64,000 nucleotides of DNA, from positions 26,611,840 to 26,675,839 of the forward strand of contig OZ005602.1 of the NCBI GenBank assembly GCA_963930655.1. Reading direction: 5' to 3'. The translations under genes were made by a program, and so were the position numbers. Shown one piece after another: positions 1 to 13,000 of the stretch. This stretch comes from Myrica gale (taxonomy: Eukaryota > Streptophyta > Magnoliopsida > Fagales > Myricaceae). Position 1 is the first letter of the stretch. Every line of letters starts with the position of its first letter. Below the pieces are notes generated by a model. The model worked only from the letters and a program-made list of their open reading frames with translations. It was not told the origin of the DNA and did no database searches.

Positions 1-609
1 AAAAAGTACAAGTTATGCCTATATCCCAATGGGTATAATAACATCTCTCTTCAATATCCATGAAGATTCAAAATACCCAAACATCTCAGAGATAGATAGA
101 GGTAGGAGTTTATGTAACTAATCACACTCCTTCGTATCTTAGGGCTCCATTGGTAAGAAGGGGTTGGAGCAAAGCTTGCACCCAATTCCATTAGTGATGA
201 ACACGAGATTAACTGAAATTCCAGGGATCTCATGCATTTGTATTTGAATAAGAACATTCATTACATTTTGAAGATAAATCTCTCCCCTAGACAAACCATA
301 TAGATAAGGGAAAACCCCTTATTCGTGTATTCAGCCTTCCACATCTTATTAAAACAAGTTTAGGACACGAAAATGAGAACACATCACAAATGTAGCTAAG
401 ACAACGTCATTTGAGAAGCCAATGAGATTGTTTCTTCTCGCTGTTCTGGGGGAGGAAATAGGAGCACAGAGAGAAAGAGAGAGAGATGCTTCATTTATCC
501 GAACTCGCATATCATTCACTTGCTCATTATCCTAAACAGTAAGCCATACAAAATCCCACCAACTAAAGAAAAGAAACCAAAGCCTTTAGGACATGAAACT
601 GGCACTTAC

Positions 610-2708
610 TTTTTTTTGTCAATGTTAGGAATGTCACTTCTCTCAGCCTTCTCCACAATCACCTTCACCAGCCCAGAAGAAAATGTAAATAGAAGCACAA
701 TTTGGGATACTATAAAATATGAAAATGATGCTCATACAATTAGATTTATCACTTAATCCTGTATAAATCAAACACTACTACACAATCCTGTATAAAGTTC
801 CAGAAGGGTCTATCTGGCCACTCTTTTGCATAATACGTCCATACTTCAAAGGAAGTTGTAAACAGCTGCATTTCTTTTTAATTATCAAACTACTGCGTAT
901 AGAACTACATGTTCCATACTAGACTACAGGAGTTTGACTCCTGGTAATGGATTTCATCTTCTAGAATAACACATAATTAAATGAGTGACTTAAACCTCCA
1001 TAAGATACTTTATTGCCATCACCATCTGCTTCTATACCATTAGTCCACACAACTGGTACGAAAATATCAATCTAACAGAGCAAAATATCCTCTATCATGA
1101 CGCAACCAGTGTGCAGAAATACAGGGTTTCAAGCATTTTGTGCAAGCAAGTGCTCAGATAACCTCATAACACGAGATTGTAAACGGGCTTTTAATTCTGG
1201 AACTTTATGTAATGGCATATTAATAAGCTGATAAAAGATTCAGTGGGTCAAAGACCTTATACCCTAACCATTAAATGCTGCTAAACTTCTTTAAAAATAT
1301 ACATACATTTTAACAACCCATAAAAAGCACACAAAAGAAGCTTATGCTGCTCCAATAAGAACTGATTTTGACACCTACAATATGGTGCAAAAGCTCACTG
1401 CATGACCAACTGGTATGATGGGATTGAGGGAGTAGAAAGGAAAGGAAAGGAAAGGAAAGGAAACAACAGGTAGAGGTTACAGCCCCCCGCTCAGATTTTT
1501 GTTCCTTTTTATTTTCCGGCCGCAGGGGGGGACAACAGTTGGGGAAAACATAATTTAAAATTGATCATACCATGTACCCAGATAAGCTGAAACCAGGTAA
1601 CATTTTGAACTCAGAATTGTAGGTGAAAAACCATCTGATTCCAGAATCAGTCAAAGGAGCTGGATGGATCAACTGTTCTACCATTCCCATCCCCACCACC
1701 AACTAAGCTCGAAAATTATGTCCATTTTCATCCCCTCTCCCCTTCATACTTACAGTAATACCCTTAAATGCAACCTATATTCAGGAGCTCTTAAAAGTAT
1801 TTCCCTAGTTGAACAAATGATTTCTTAAAAGAGATCATACTTAAAGGAATTGCATGAGAAAATTGTACACCCCATGATAGAAAATAAACATTTCTAAACT
1901 AAACTGTGATCACATCACTTGATTCACTTCAAATTGAAACAACACTGCAAACCCGAGGCCTTTCAGCACATTATATTGCATCTGTCACAATCAATCACAA
2001 TGAGGGACGAGTTAAAAAAAAAAATCAAAATGACCAAACCAATCCCTTAGAAGGAGAGCATGAAGAAACACTTCGGTAGCAGGAAGTTAAGCATGTCAAT
2101 CAATCCACCCCCACCCCCTGGTAGAAAGAAAAAATAAAAAGTTCTACTTAGAAAAACATCAATCTTTCCCATTAGACCTATAGCACTATGCCCGATAAAG
2201 GAAGAAACCATGTGCTCGTAGCTATTAACAATCCAACCGTGGTGAGCGAAGAAGATGACAATACAATTGTAATAACATTCCAAAACAATTAAAAAAAGAA
2301 GAGAGAGACAGAGAGACAGAAAAAATTCGGACTCAAGATACATAAGGCAATACACAAGTTGGGCCGATAAAAAAAGAATTCGCAGAGATTGTAAAATATA
2401 AAGTTATCGCCCAAAGTCAACTCAGAAATGAGAATGCGCTACAAGAATTTGAAAGATCGCCGAAGAATATTTGACTCTCACCGGAATTCTATCCGGATAT
2501 TTCTCCTTAATCCTCCCAGCATCCGCACGCCTCTTTTCTGAGATAAAGAGGTCATAAATCAATGAGATTGATTCCACAAGTATGAAAATCAGCCATAGTC
2601 GATAAATTTCTTTGATAAACAACATTTTATAGAACAAGCATCAACCCAAATACAAAAAATATAATTCATACCAAAGTCATGCTCTTGCTTGAATAAGCTC
2701 TTAGTCAT
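610..2708 (-). CDS. ATG8: Autophagy-related protein 8, 5' half only (3' exons off the left edge)
   Basis: ATG8 is the ubiquitin-like protein that is joined to phosphatidylethanolamine on autophagosome membranes and recruits cargo receptors. Three coding exons can be read on the minus strand: 2672–2708, 2482–2537 and 610–662. All have GT/AG borders and compatible phases. The protein begins MTKSLFKQEHDFEKR, continues RADAGRIKEKYPDRIPV and then IVEKAERSDIPNIDKK, which is the conserved N-terminal half of the family including the KYPDRIPV block. The exon breaks before KRR and before VIVEK are where plant ATG8 genes usually have them. The ATG at 2708 is the family start. The next exon (normally YLVPADLTVGQF) is not found in 1–609, so intron 3 exceeds 600 bp and the rest of the gene is outside the window. 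Intron 2 is long (663–2481). The sequence looks like a group I ATG8 rather than the divergent ATG8h/i type. Recognition is confident; the exact paralogue is not. Confidence 0.93.
1436..1463. repeat. (AAAGG)n microsatellite in ATG8 intron 2
   Basis: About five perfect AAAGG units in a row, inside the long second intron of the ATG8 gene. No function is implied. Confidence 0.9.
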
Positions 2709-3305
2709 TCTTCTCGAATTTACTGAATAAGAAGAATATATATACATTAAAGAAAGAAATAAGTCGATTCACAAATGCAAGAGCAATTGAATTCCAAGAA
2801 ACCCGGGTAGAAATTCAACATGAAAACAAGAAACCCAGAAAATTCGGACTAATATCAAAAATCCATGTTCGGTTGCCGAGCAAAGATGATTTGGTTTGGG
2901 GCACGCTGAAGCCCAAAAACTATTCTTATTTCTGCCCTTTCCATAAGATCAAAGAAAACAAATATGATCACGAAGTTGAAGAACAACTTACGCGGAGATT
3001 GAACCAAGAGAGGGAAAATGGAAAAAACCAAGAAACAGTTTTCCAGAGCTCCACCCTTTGCAGATGAGAGTTGACGACGATGACGATTATGATTGAAAGA
3101 TTGCACTTTTGGCTATCTATGTGTCCGTCATTATTTTATTTTATTTTTCCTTAGCGTGTCCGTCATTATTTATTAATGAAGGTAGGTTTCCTCTCCGGTG
3201 AGGTTGCTCAAGTAAGGTAGTATAACCAATGAGATCTTGCCGCGTACAAGTTAGGACGACCGCGTCCTACTGGTCATAACCTTTTTTTTCTTTTTTTTCT
3301 ACTAA

Positions 3306-3505
3306 GGGTGGGTTTGTTTTGTTAAATTTTAATGTTGTTAAAATTTTAAGTATTGAATTTAGTGGAAAAGTGAAGAGAGATGTATTTTTTTTTATATTTT
3401 TATAGTAAAAAGTAATGATTTGGTGGGAGAGGGAGATATTATATTGTAATATTTTATTGTGTTAAAATTTTAGGAAGGGTAAAATTTTACAATGCAAACA
3501 CAGCC
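3306..3505. mobile_element. Tourist-like (PIF/Harbinger) MITE, 200 bp
   Basis: Imperfect terminal inverted repeats begin GGGTGGGTTTG on the left and, read inward from the right, GGCTGTGTTTG. The element is AT-rich inside with no coding potential and is flanked by TAA at 3303–3305 and 3506–3508. A three-base TWA-type duplication with GG(G/C)-starting ends fits the Tourist group of non-autonomous PIF/Harbinger elements. The family call rests on this end structure only. Confidence 0.6.
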
Positions 3506-4139
3506 TAAATTAGGAAAAAATAATATTTATATTTATATTAAAGAACTCTAGCAAAGATTAAAATCTTTACTTATAAATACTAGGAGGCCCAGCGTGTCAG
3601 ATTTACATTTTACTATTTCTTATTTTTTAAGTGGAAATAATCCCAATTATTGCCCAAGATATATATATTTACTAAATTTGGTGGAATGAATTTTGTTTTA
3701 GAAAACTTACCCAAAAGAAATTAGTTTAAAAAATAATTTACTAATTGGGGCCATAATCAGTTCTAACTGCTTATGGAACATATACATCATGTCATGTTGG
3801 GGAGGGTTGGGAGAAATATTGTTGTGAATTTTTATTGGTAATTTGTACAAACTTGACAAGAGCTCACTGGAGAGGAGCTTAATTCATCAAAGAGCGCCAG
3901 CTTCTTCTGGGGTCCGCGTAAACCTTCTCTTCCCAACTCCTACGTTTCTTTCTAATCTATAGTTCAACGACTTTATCCCCAGAATGTTCTCCTTAAAGTA
4001 ACCACAAGCAAACAAAAAAATTGATTAATGTTTTATACTTGAACAGAAATTAAGCATCTAATTTACATTAAACCAAAACGAAAGCCATCTAAATCGTGTA
4101 GGACATTCTCAACCATGGTAACCTAGACTGACAGGTGGA

Positions 4140-4732
4140 CAATGGTAGAACTATGACCTAATTTGAAGGGGGCAAACTTTTAAGTCGAAATGACAAAAAA
4201 AAATCCTAAGTAATGTAAAAAGTGTTTTAAAATTAAAATATCCGAAAGTTAGGACTAAAAACATTAAATTTTGTTGAAATATATGTACTCTACTATTTAC
4301 TAAAGAGGTGACAATTGAATTCTAAAAATCTGTATTTTCTAAAAACGTTATGAAATGACTTTGTTCTCAATAATTTTATTTAGACTAAACAAAACACAAG
4401 ATCTTTTCTAAATAATATTCGTTTTAGAAGTAGTAGACACGTTAGGAGTATTAAACAACTATACATTGGCTGAATTTTTTTTTTTTGAAAAACTTATACA
4501 TTTTCTAAACAATAACAAAATTCATCAACTAATTCAATCTAAAAATTAACAAATTCACAATTATTATTCAAGCCCTAATTATTCACAAATTATTAACTAA
4601 ATTCACAAATAGTTAACCAAATTCACAATTCGCAAGGGGGCGGGGGTTAGGCAGGCAAAACACATAAAATATTGATGTTTGAAGGAACCAATCGGGGCGG
4701 TGGCCCCCACTGCCCCTAGCTGGTTCCGCGTG
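4140..4732. mobile_element. Eroded non-autonomous hAT-type element (CAGTGGCGGA family)
   Basis: This is a decayed relative of the element at 61795–62906. Shared in order are the left end (CAATGGTAGAACTATGAC against CAGTGGCGGAACCAGGAC), a GGGGGCAAAC block, GAAATGACA, a TAAAAACATTAAA block, an ATTGGCTGA block and a right end of CCCCTAGCTGGTTCCGC. The outermost bases and the target duplication have decayed, so the borders are approximate. No transposase is encoded. Confidence 0.6.
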
Positions 4733-6599
4733 GATGAACTATGTTAAGCTATCGGTCCAAAGTTCAAGTTATGTTTTTCTCTATTTTTTTTCTTAAAAGA
4801 GCTGATATTTAGGTGTAAAACTGCTTAAATCTTTTAATTTAAGGGAAAATTATACCTTATCACCTTTAACTACCACCTCATTTGTAATTTTTTCTCCTCT
4901 CTAATTATCACTCTTGAACTATCACATCTTTATAATTTACCTCCAATTGAATATCTAACCGTTAAAAAGTACGTCACGTGACACAATTTGTGAATAAATG
5001 GTAAAGAAGCCGTAGTTTGAGCCTTGAGGATTAAATTACAAATGAAGTGATAGTTTAGGGTGGTAACGTGTGATTTTCCACGTTGTGTATATATATTTAT
5101 TAGCTGAAAAACGCAAAAGAGACTTCTTGCTGTCTACCGGACCACCGGTAGCAGTATTCTATATTTTGCCAAAATATTGGGCAGTACAAGAAATAAGACT
5201 GCGGGGATCCAGATTTTGCGTTGGGCCACCCATGATCTTCAAGGTAAGCCATGGGCTACAGCTCAATTGGGATTTGTCCTTTTAGTTTCGGGCCGAGATT
5301 GTGCAGAAGCCTGTGTGGAGAAACATTTCGAATTGTAATTTGTGGACAAACAGTGCTTGGGGGTTTTGAGTTTTGATTGGTTAAGTAGAGTAGCCCACTG
5401 TTGATGGCTGAACCCGAAGCCAAGCCCAAACCAGTCATTTTGGTGGGCTTTTTAAGTTCAAACTTGTGCCCAAACCCATCTTTCAAGTTCCTTAAAATAC
5501 AAAAGTCAATAAAAGTAATCATGTTAAAAATATATATATTTTAAAAAATTCTCTTTGGGTATTTAAAACCATTCGTATTCTCGTTTCATGAACAAGCATG
5601 AACATTTTGTAAATTTTGGAAAGTCAATTTTATTGTTAATTTTTTTTGAATTATTATTATTATTATTATTATCTCTAATTTGTTACTCGAATTGGACCTC
5701 CAACTCGAATAGAGATAAATACAACTTGTAAATCCTATAATATTTAACATTATCCGTCGTGCCATGTGAGTTTTACAACATTTGAGCTTGTTATGAATAT
5801 ATCTCTTTTAATGAAACCTTCAATTCTGACAACAAATTGAACACAATATAAATTCTTGATTCAAAAAAGCAATAAAAGTATCATGGAATGCAATGGATTT
5901 CAAAGGGCGGTGCAGCTCCTCTCTGTCAAACTCTTTTTGTTAATGTGTTCGTGCTACCCAAGCAAGCAATTCCCTACTTCTAAATTAAGCAAGTTATTAG
6001 CATTTCCTTGGTGACCCAAAGTCGCTCCAACCGACAACACGTCCCAAGATTATAATATTAATTAGCAGGTCATTGTGGATTTCTAATGCTAATTTTTATC
6101 CACCGCCCGAGTCCTGTTCTTCTACACAAAATCAGTGCCCGAAAAACTTCATCTCAATGCAGTCCACTGTCAAGATCGTGGACAAGTCCACAAAACCATG
6201 AAATCTGGACGATCTTAGAGAGAATTAAAGGATTAATTGTACAAGGGATTGCAGAGAAAACAAATGGATTAGATGTTTTTTCCTCGGAAAATTTTGATCT
6301 TCCTAGAAATGCAGTAATTGCTCATTTAAATTTGAGAAAATAAAAGATAACTATAGTACTTTTGATTTTTTTATTATAAGGGATTCGACACATTGTACCA
6401 TAAATTACTATTTTTATAATTATATTATCTAACTACCAATATTTTGCATCCAACTCCGATTTTTTCTATCGAATTAAACATAAATTGATTTTTTTACACC
6501 TAAAATGATGATAATGACTCCGATGACTTAATAAATTGATGAAAGTATACAGCTTGTTCAAATATGAACATTTGCAAAGTGAGTCAGGGACGCTATCAT
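4733..6599. other. Gene-free intergenic stretch
   Basis: AT-rich sequence with a TTA/ATT trinucleotide run near 5654–5671. Short open frames here, the longest about 88 codons, show no recognisable domain and no coding-like neighbour. No element ends were identified. Confidence 0.6.
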
Positions 6600-6842
6600 C
6601 ATTTTAGCCTAATTTTACGGATGATAAAAAGTGTATAAGATTGATAGTTCGAATCTCCCAAGTGCAAATCATTCATTGGCTCAACTCCAAAGCAAAGCTA
6701 GACTTACCTGACATGTGTGGTTTGGGGGCTATAAGATTTGTCGTGGCGTTGAATCTAACTCGTGCGGATACTAGTAGGCCAAGTTTTTGTCCGAATTCGG
6801 TGCACGTGAATGAATATCTAGATTTCCCGTTACAAAAAAAAA
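6600..6842 (+). mobile_element. Possible SINE-like sequence
   Basis: A GTTCGAATC match to the RNA polymerase III B-box consensus lies at about 6648–6656, and an A-run at about 6833–6842 closes a ~240 bp stretch that differs from its AT-rich surroundings. A convincing A-box and a target-site duplication were not found, so this is only a candidate; it could also be an LTR fragment. Confidence 0.28.
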
Positions 6843-7328
6843 TCCTATAGTAATTGATCTCAAAAAATAAATAAATGGTTCGGCTATCAAACCAAATTTC
6901 AACGAAATCTCTCCTTATAGTTTACAATTTAGTTGAACCGTTTCAATCTCTCTCATCATAATACACAGATTTCTTTGCTAATAAAACCAAGTGAGATGCA
7001 TCATTTTTTTAAAATCGACGGCCATCATAATTTTATTGTTATTATTTTCTGCGTAGGTGTTTTAATATTTAATGTGCAAATAGGAGGAGGTGGTCCTCAC
7101 ACTTCATAATAAATTTGGTCCTATACTGCGCTAATTAAATAACCAGACACTATTACCCACTAAACCGGAGCACGTTATACATAATCCAGCAACTAAAGGC
7201 CATCTGAGCCGGTGAGTGTAGGAAGAATAACGGTCTTTGAAAAAGCCAGCTCCTTGCTCTTACTTCAGGAATGACCAATAAAAGTCTTCTTTAAAAAAAA
7301 AATTCTTCTTACAACTTATATAAATAAT

Positions 7329-7386
7329 TTATTTGGACCCTCTTACTGGTTTAATTAATTATTTGGACCCTCTTACTGGTTTAATT
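7329..7386. repeat. 30-bp tandem duplication (two copies)
   Basis: The string ATTTGGACCCTCTTACTGGT recurs with a 30-base period (starts 7331 and 7361), followed in both copies by TTAATT. The copies are identical over about 28 bases, so the duplication is recent. Confidence 0.9.
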
Positions 7387-10014
7387 CTTTTATTAACTCT
7401 GAAACGACTTACCGTTTATTAACTCGATCTCCAATTGCATTAGATTACGATTATCCTCCTACACGTATTCATCATGGCATCATTTTTCTTTTGCAATGAC
7501 ATAATGAAATATGTTCCTGTCGTTTTCGATTTGGATTGAATATGCCCTTATTATTATTTTTTATTTTTTTTGGTAATGAGAGAAATTTTGGCACCTATTC
7601 ACTTTCATCGGATTCAAGCGGACTTGACCTAATATCCGTACAAATTAAGTTTAACTCCATAACAAACTTTGGAAAAAACTGACCGATCTATTGACCGAAG
7701 TCGCGAGTTTTTTACGAAATAATGGTTTGAACCCTTAAGTGTATGTCTAACTCATACTTTTAGATCCTTATTGTCACACAAGTTAAACGGGTTGGTTGAT
7801 TGAATGTGTATAAAAAAAGATAAACGGAGCTTTTAATTTGGTTTCTTGACGTAGATGGGTCGAGAGTTTAACTTCAAATTGCTATATTTTTTGACAGATT
7901 ATTCGATGCAAAGTAGTCTTTTGACATGAAATGAACGCCCCAAATGTACCAACTTTGACGTAGGAACTCTTTTTATGCCAGTGGTAGTTACGTACGGATC
8001 ATTTGATTAACTAAATTAACACCTGAAATCATATACTTTATATGTAGAATATAATTCTCAGGATTCAAGGCGTGTTTTGCGAGTCCCCATCAGAAACAGC
8101 TCATTAATACAGAGTTAAGTAGATCATCCATGACGGCACATAAGAAAATTAACCCCCACCGACTTGTAATTTTCTTATTATCCAACAATTCCCAAAGCTA
8201 TCCCACCCCATTAAATCGACTCCTAAGTCCTAACAGCAATTATTTGTTGTGGTCCGTGCTATCAAACTGTAGAAAGATGGGCGACCTTGATATCTCTTTC
8301 GATTCTCAGTCTCTTTCGTGTTTACTCATCATTTTGGTGTTGCATGCTATTTTTTTTTCTATCTGTACGACTGTACATAAATTTTATCTCCTCTATATAT
8401 CAGAGAACTTTGCTTGAAACACCTCAATCAAATCCTTCTTAGATCTTTCGCTTCGTTTATGCTTCACATCTAGGAATTATTCTCAGACAGTGACAACCAA
8501 TCAAGATTTTATATTTCCAATTGCCCATTGAAAACCCAAAAAAAAAACATAGAGACTCGGCAATAAAAGTCAAAGACATTGGAAAAGGCTTATATCAGTG
8601 AATGCATGCATGGATTTTTCATGAATTTCTTAATTTTGCTGCACATATTTAACTCTTGAGTGGTTTCAACCAAAATGATCTCGTGAATCTTAAGTTGCGG
8701 CCACCATGTCACGGAGCCGCCGACTGGCCTTATCTATCCTTTTTTTTCTTCCATGTCCCATGTGCCCCAGTCGAAAATAAATCATTTTCTGCAGTAAGAA
8801 GCTATAGATTTATGCCCTGCAGAGATTTTATCATTATATGATAAGGACTTTTACAAGCCTTTTATGGGGTGGGTTGTAAGTGGGATTAGATTTGTTATCG
8901 ATAGATGACTTGCATGCGTTCTCTAATCATGGGGAGGCTTCAATAAAACAACATGTTTAATATATATTTTATTCGGGGGAAGAGTGATTTTTGGCTTGTA
9001 AATGCTTCCTTTTAGCTTTGTTAGCTAGGGTGGTCCAGGATAGGCAATTTTTGTGGGTTTGTATTGCTTGAGGTGTGGGATGTCTTGAGAAGAGAGAAAA
9101 GAACATATCACCACTCCTTTTAGCCTACAGAGAAAGAAAGATCGATAAAAATAAAAAGGAGAGAGAGAGATTAAAAATGGAGAACTTTGAATAGAAAACT
9201 CAAGGAGGAGTGAGAGGCAAACAAATGTGGTTTAAGTTGGGACACTTTACACTTCATAATGAGGAGGGTGAGGGAGTCGTTGTTAGCCTTCACATGGGAG
9301 AGAAGATAAACTAAGCTTTCGGTCCGACATGTCCAAATCAAGGTCTTCCTAAAGAATTCATGGCAGACCTAAGCATGTCCCCCCACCTTCCCTCCCTCAT
9401 ACACACCCAAAATTTTGAGTTTTCTCAGCCAACCTAACGACCCCGCTTCTTTAAATTCTCTGCATGGCCCTTTTCGGTTTCTACTGTTGGCTCAAGTGAA
9501 CATTTTGTCCATGGGGGGAATGGGGATACAGGATGGAAATGGGTACTACAAGCACCATTACCGACTTTGCCTAAGAATATGGGCCATTTGCAGATTTAAA
9601 CAAAGCCCCTAGTAGTCTCAAAGGATGCAAAGAAAAACATCGGAAAATTGAAAGCAACTTTGAATGTCAACATGGTATTCGAAGACAATACGGAGAAACG
9701 ATGAAACAGTTCCAAGTTACTCAGTTACATCATGTCCCACCTGTTATGGCTTTGCTGTCTGATGATATATATGATATGACAGAGATTATTGCACACTTGA
9801 CTCAATCAGTCACTCTCTTCTGCAATTGGTTTATAAGGGAACCTTTTTTTGCTTTCTTCTTTCAACTGAAATAACGAATAATATGAACCAATAGAGAATG
9901 GCACACGAATAGTTAAATTAGTAACCTAAAATTCAAAGAGAAGTGATTTTTAAACATTTTACTCACGACGAGAATCACATGCTGATGAACTCTGGGAAAA
10001 AAGTTATGTCATAT
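7387..10014. other. Gene-free intergenic stretch left of the LINE
   Basis: Several open frames of 60–95 codons occur, but none has a recognisable motif, splice context or codon pattern like the real genes in the window. No terminal repeats were identified. Confidence 0.55.
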
Positions 10015-10095
10015 CGATCCCCTCGAGCTGTTCTTTTTTTTCTTTCTAATTCACGTTTCATTCGAAACTGAGTAGTACAGGCCAATACATCAAGT

Positions 10096-13000
10096 TCACA
10101 ACAGATCACAATGACTTATAAAGAAAGAAATCCTATGTAACGGGATGAAACCCAAAATAGAAGAAATTGTCCCCCATTTTGCTAGAAGATGTGTCATCCT
10201 GTTAGCCTCTCGAGGAATCCAAGTCAAACACCAAGTCTGATGGTCGTTTAAATACACCCGAATAGCTGTAACATGTTCCACAATATTCCACGGAGGGGGA
10301 ATTGTATCATCATGAATAAGTTTGAAAAGCATAAGGCAATCAAATTCAAAATTCACATGAGACCATCCCTGTTGTGAGGCTTGTTTCATCGCAGTCAAAA
10401 CTGCTTGAGCTTTTCCAAACAATGGGTCCACAGCGGGAATTCGTTCCATGTATACAAAACAGAGGGAACTAGAACTGTCTATACAAGACAGTGCTGTAAC
10501 AGATCCTTTTACCCGAATAACCACATCTGTATTCACTTTCACCCAACCAATATCCGGAGGTTTCTAGCTTTTTGTATTCTCCAACTCCACGTTATTCCAT
10601 GCCAACAAATGATCAGTAAGTGTAGTCTTAATGGAGGCTATGAGTTTGTGTAAATCCACTCTGCCACCATTGTGTACTACATCATTTTGGGCTTGCCATA
10701 GAGTATCTAAAATAATTGCTGCATTAATAACAACTACTCTATGATCATTTTTTGTCTGGAAACTGTGATGAGGATCCAATATAAAATATTCTACCAGATC
10801 TTTCATATGTTGCAGCGGGATACTAGTGATATCCAAAGGCCTCCTTGATTGTCTCCACAAAGATTGAGCAATTACACATTGGGAGAATAAATGTATAGGA
10901 TTTTCTATACCTGCTGAACATAGAGGACAAGATGCCCACTCAACCATATTTAAATCAAGAGTATCAAGATATATATCTTTCAATGGCAGGGCATTAGACG
11001 CTATCTTCCACATCAATAACTTTAATCGATCTTTAATAATATAACTGTCATATCTTCGTCATTTAGCATATGAGGTGGGCAAAGACTTCTCTGGATCATG
11101 TCTATCACAAATTTGATAGTAAAACACCCATGAGTATCCTCTACCCATATCAACTTATCAATACCCTCTGGACTGGGTGTAGGCATTTGGAGTATCATGT
11201 TGGCTGATAGACCATCAAAGTGCCTGCGTATTAGAGCTTGGTCCCAAATACCAAGTGTGGGATTCACCAAGTCAGCAACCATTTGTAAACCAGAATTTTC
11301 TTCCCTCCAAGAAGGTCGTTTGAATGGATGGTGCGGCAGCCAAGGATCATATCGAATGCTAACTTCTTCACCGTTCTTTGGTAAAATACATAGGCCTTTT
11401 TTGATAATATCCCGAGTATGCAAAATACCCTTCCATACCCAATAACTACTAGGATCCAAATCAAACCTCAAAAAGGAGGAATGCATAAGATATTTAAATT
11501 GCAGAAATTGAACTCATACTTTGTGGGGCTGTGTAAGAATAATCCAAGCTAATTTTGCCACAAAAGCTTGGTTAACCTCAAAATTTTTACGTATGCCCAA
11601 ACCTCCTTGCTCTTTCGGCAGACAAATAAGGTCCCAAGCTTGAGGTGTAAAATTTCTCACCTAATGAGCTGGAAATCCCTACCAAAAATCCTTAAGGATT
11701 TTATCAATAGCTTGACACCAACCTTTGGGTAAAAGAAATACTGACATACAATACTGAGGGAGAGTTGATGCAACTGCCTTGATCAATGCGGTTCGCCCTA
11801 CTTGAGAAAGAGTTTTCGTCTTCCACCCTTCCACTTTATTCATCACCTTCGCTTTCACATCTTCAAAGGCTGCCTTTTTCGATTTACCAAGAAACAGGGG
11901 CAAACCCAAATATTTGCTGCTGAAGGACATCGTTTTGAGTTTCAATATATTCTGAAAAGATGCCAGAATTTCAGGATGAGTATTAGGGCTGCAATATATA
12001 GAAGATTTTGAGAAATTAACAAGCTGCCCCAACCATTGTGTGTATCTAATCAGAATATCATTAAGATTCATAGCTTCACGCCCATTAGCTCGACAGAATA
12101 GCAATATGTCATCAGCAAACATAAGGTAAGAGATGGATGGAGCATGCCTAGTCGCTTGTATGCCATGAATAAGTCCATTTTCTTCGGCTCTATACAACAA
12201 CCTGGTAAGAACTTCTGCATAAAGTATAAAAAGAAATGGCGAAAGAGGATCCCCTTGCCGAATACCTCGTTGGGGAGTGAACCAGCCATATGGGCTACCA
12301 TTTAATAATATGGAGAAAGACACCGAGGAGATACATTGCTCAATCATTTTAATCAAATGAGATGAAAAGCCAAAACATTTTAGCGTATAAAGAATGAATG
12401 GTCATTCAAGTCGGTCATATGCCTTCTCCATATCTAGTTTGATAACTGACCAACCTTTACGCTCTTTTCTTATGTTTCATAGAATGTAGTAATTCTTGAG
12501 CAATAATAGAGTTTTCATGGATTAAACGCCCAGAGACAAAGGCAGCTTGTGGGTTAGATATTAATTTGTGCATCACACTTTTTAGTCTGCAAGTGAGAAT
12601 CTTCGAGATAATTTTATAAATAACATTGCATAGACTAATAAGTTTGAACTGCTCAACCATAGTAGGATGTGACACTTTGGGGACAAGGGTGATAAAAGTA
12701 TGATTAAGCTGAGTAGCAAAAGCACCCGAATGAAAAAAGGACTGCACCAAATGAATTACCTCATGTCGAACTATGGTCCAGTAATGTTGATAAAAGTAAG
12801 TTGTCATGCCATCAGGCCCTGGTGCTTTGTTAGCGCCAATACTCTTCACTGCAGCATGTATCTCCTCATTAGATGATATATTGCACAACATCAGATTGTC
12901 AGCATCATCAATAACTGGATTAATCAAATCAATCACACTCCAAGCCATTTTTGGATTAGAAGACTTATAAATGTCTTTGAAATGTTGTACAAATAAATCA

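Noticed and set aside
11338..11352. CAGCCAAGGATCATAT resembling the 5' end of miR169
   Set aside because: The match stops after about ten to twelve bases, and it lies in LINE coding sequence without a miRNA-type hairpin.
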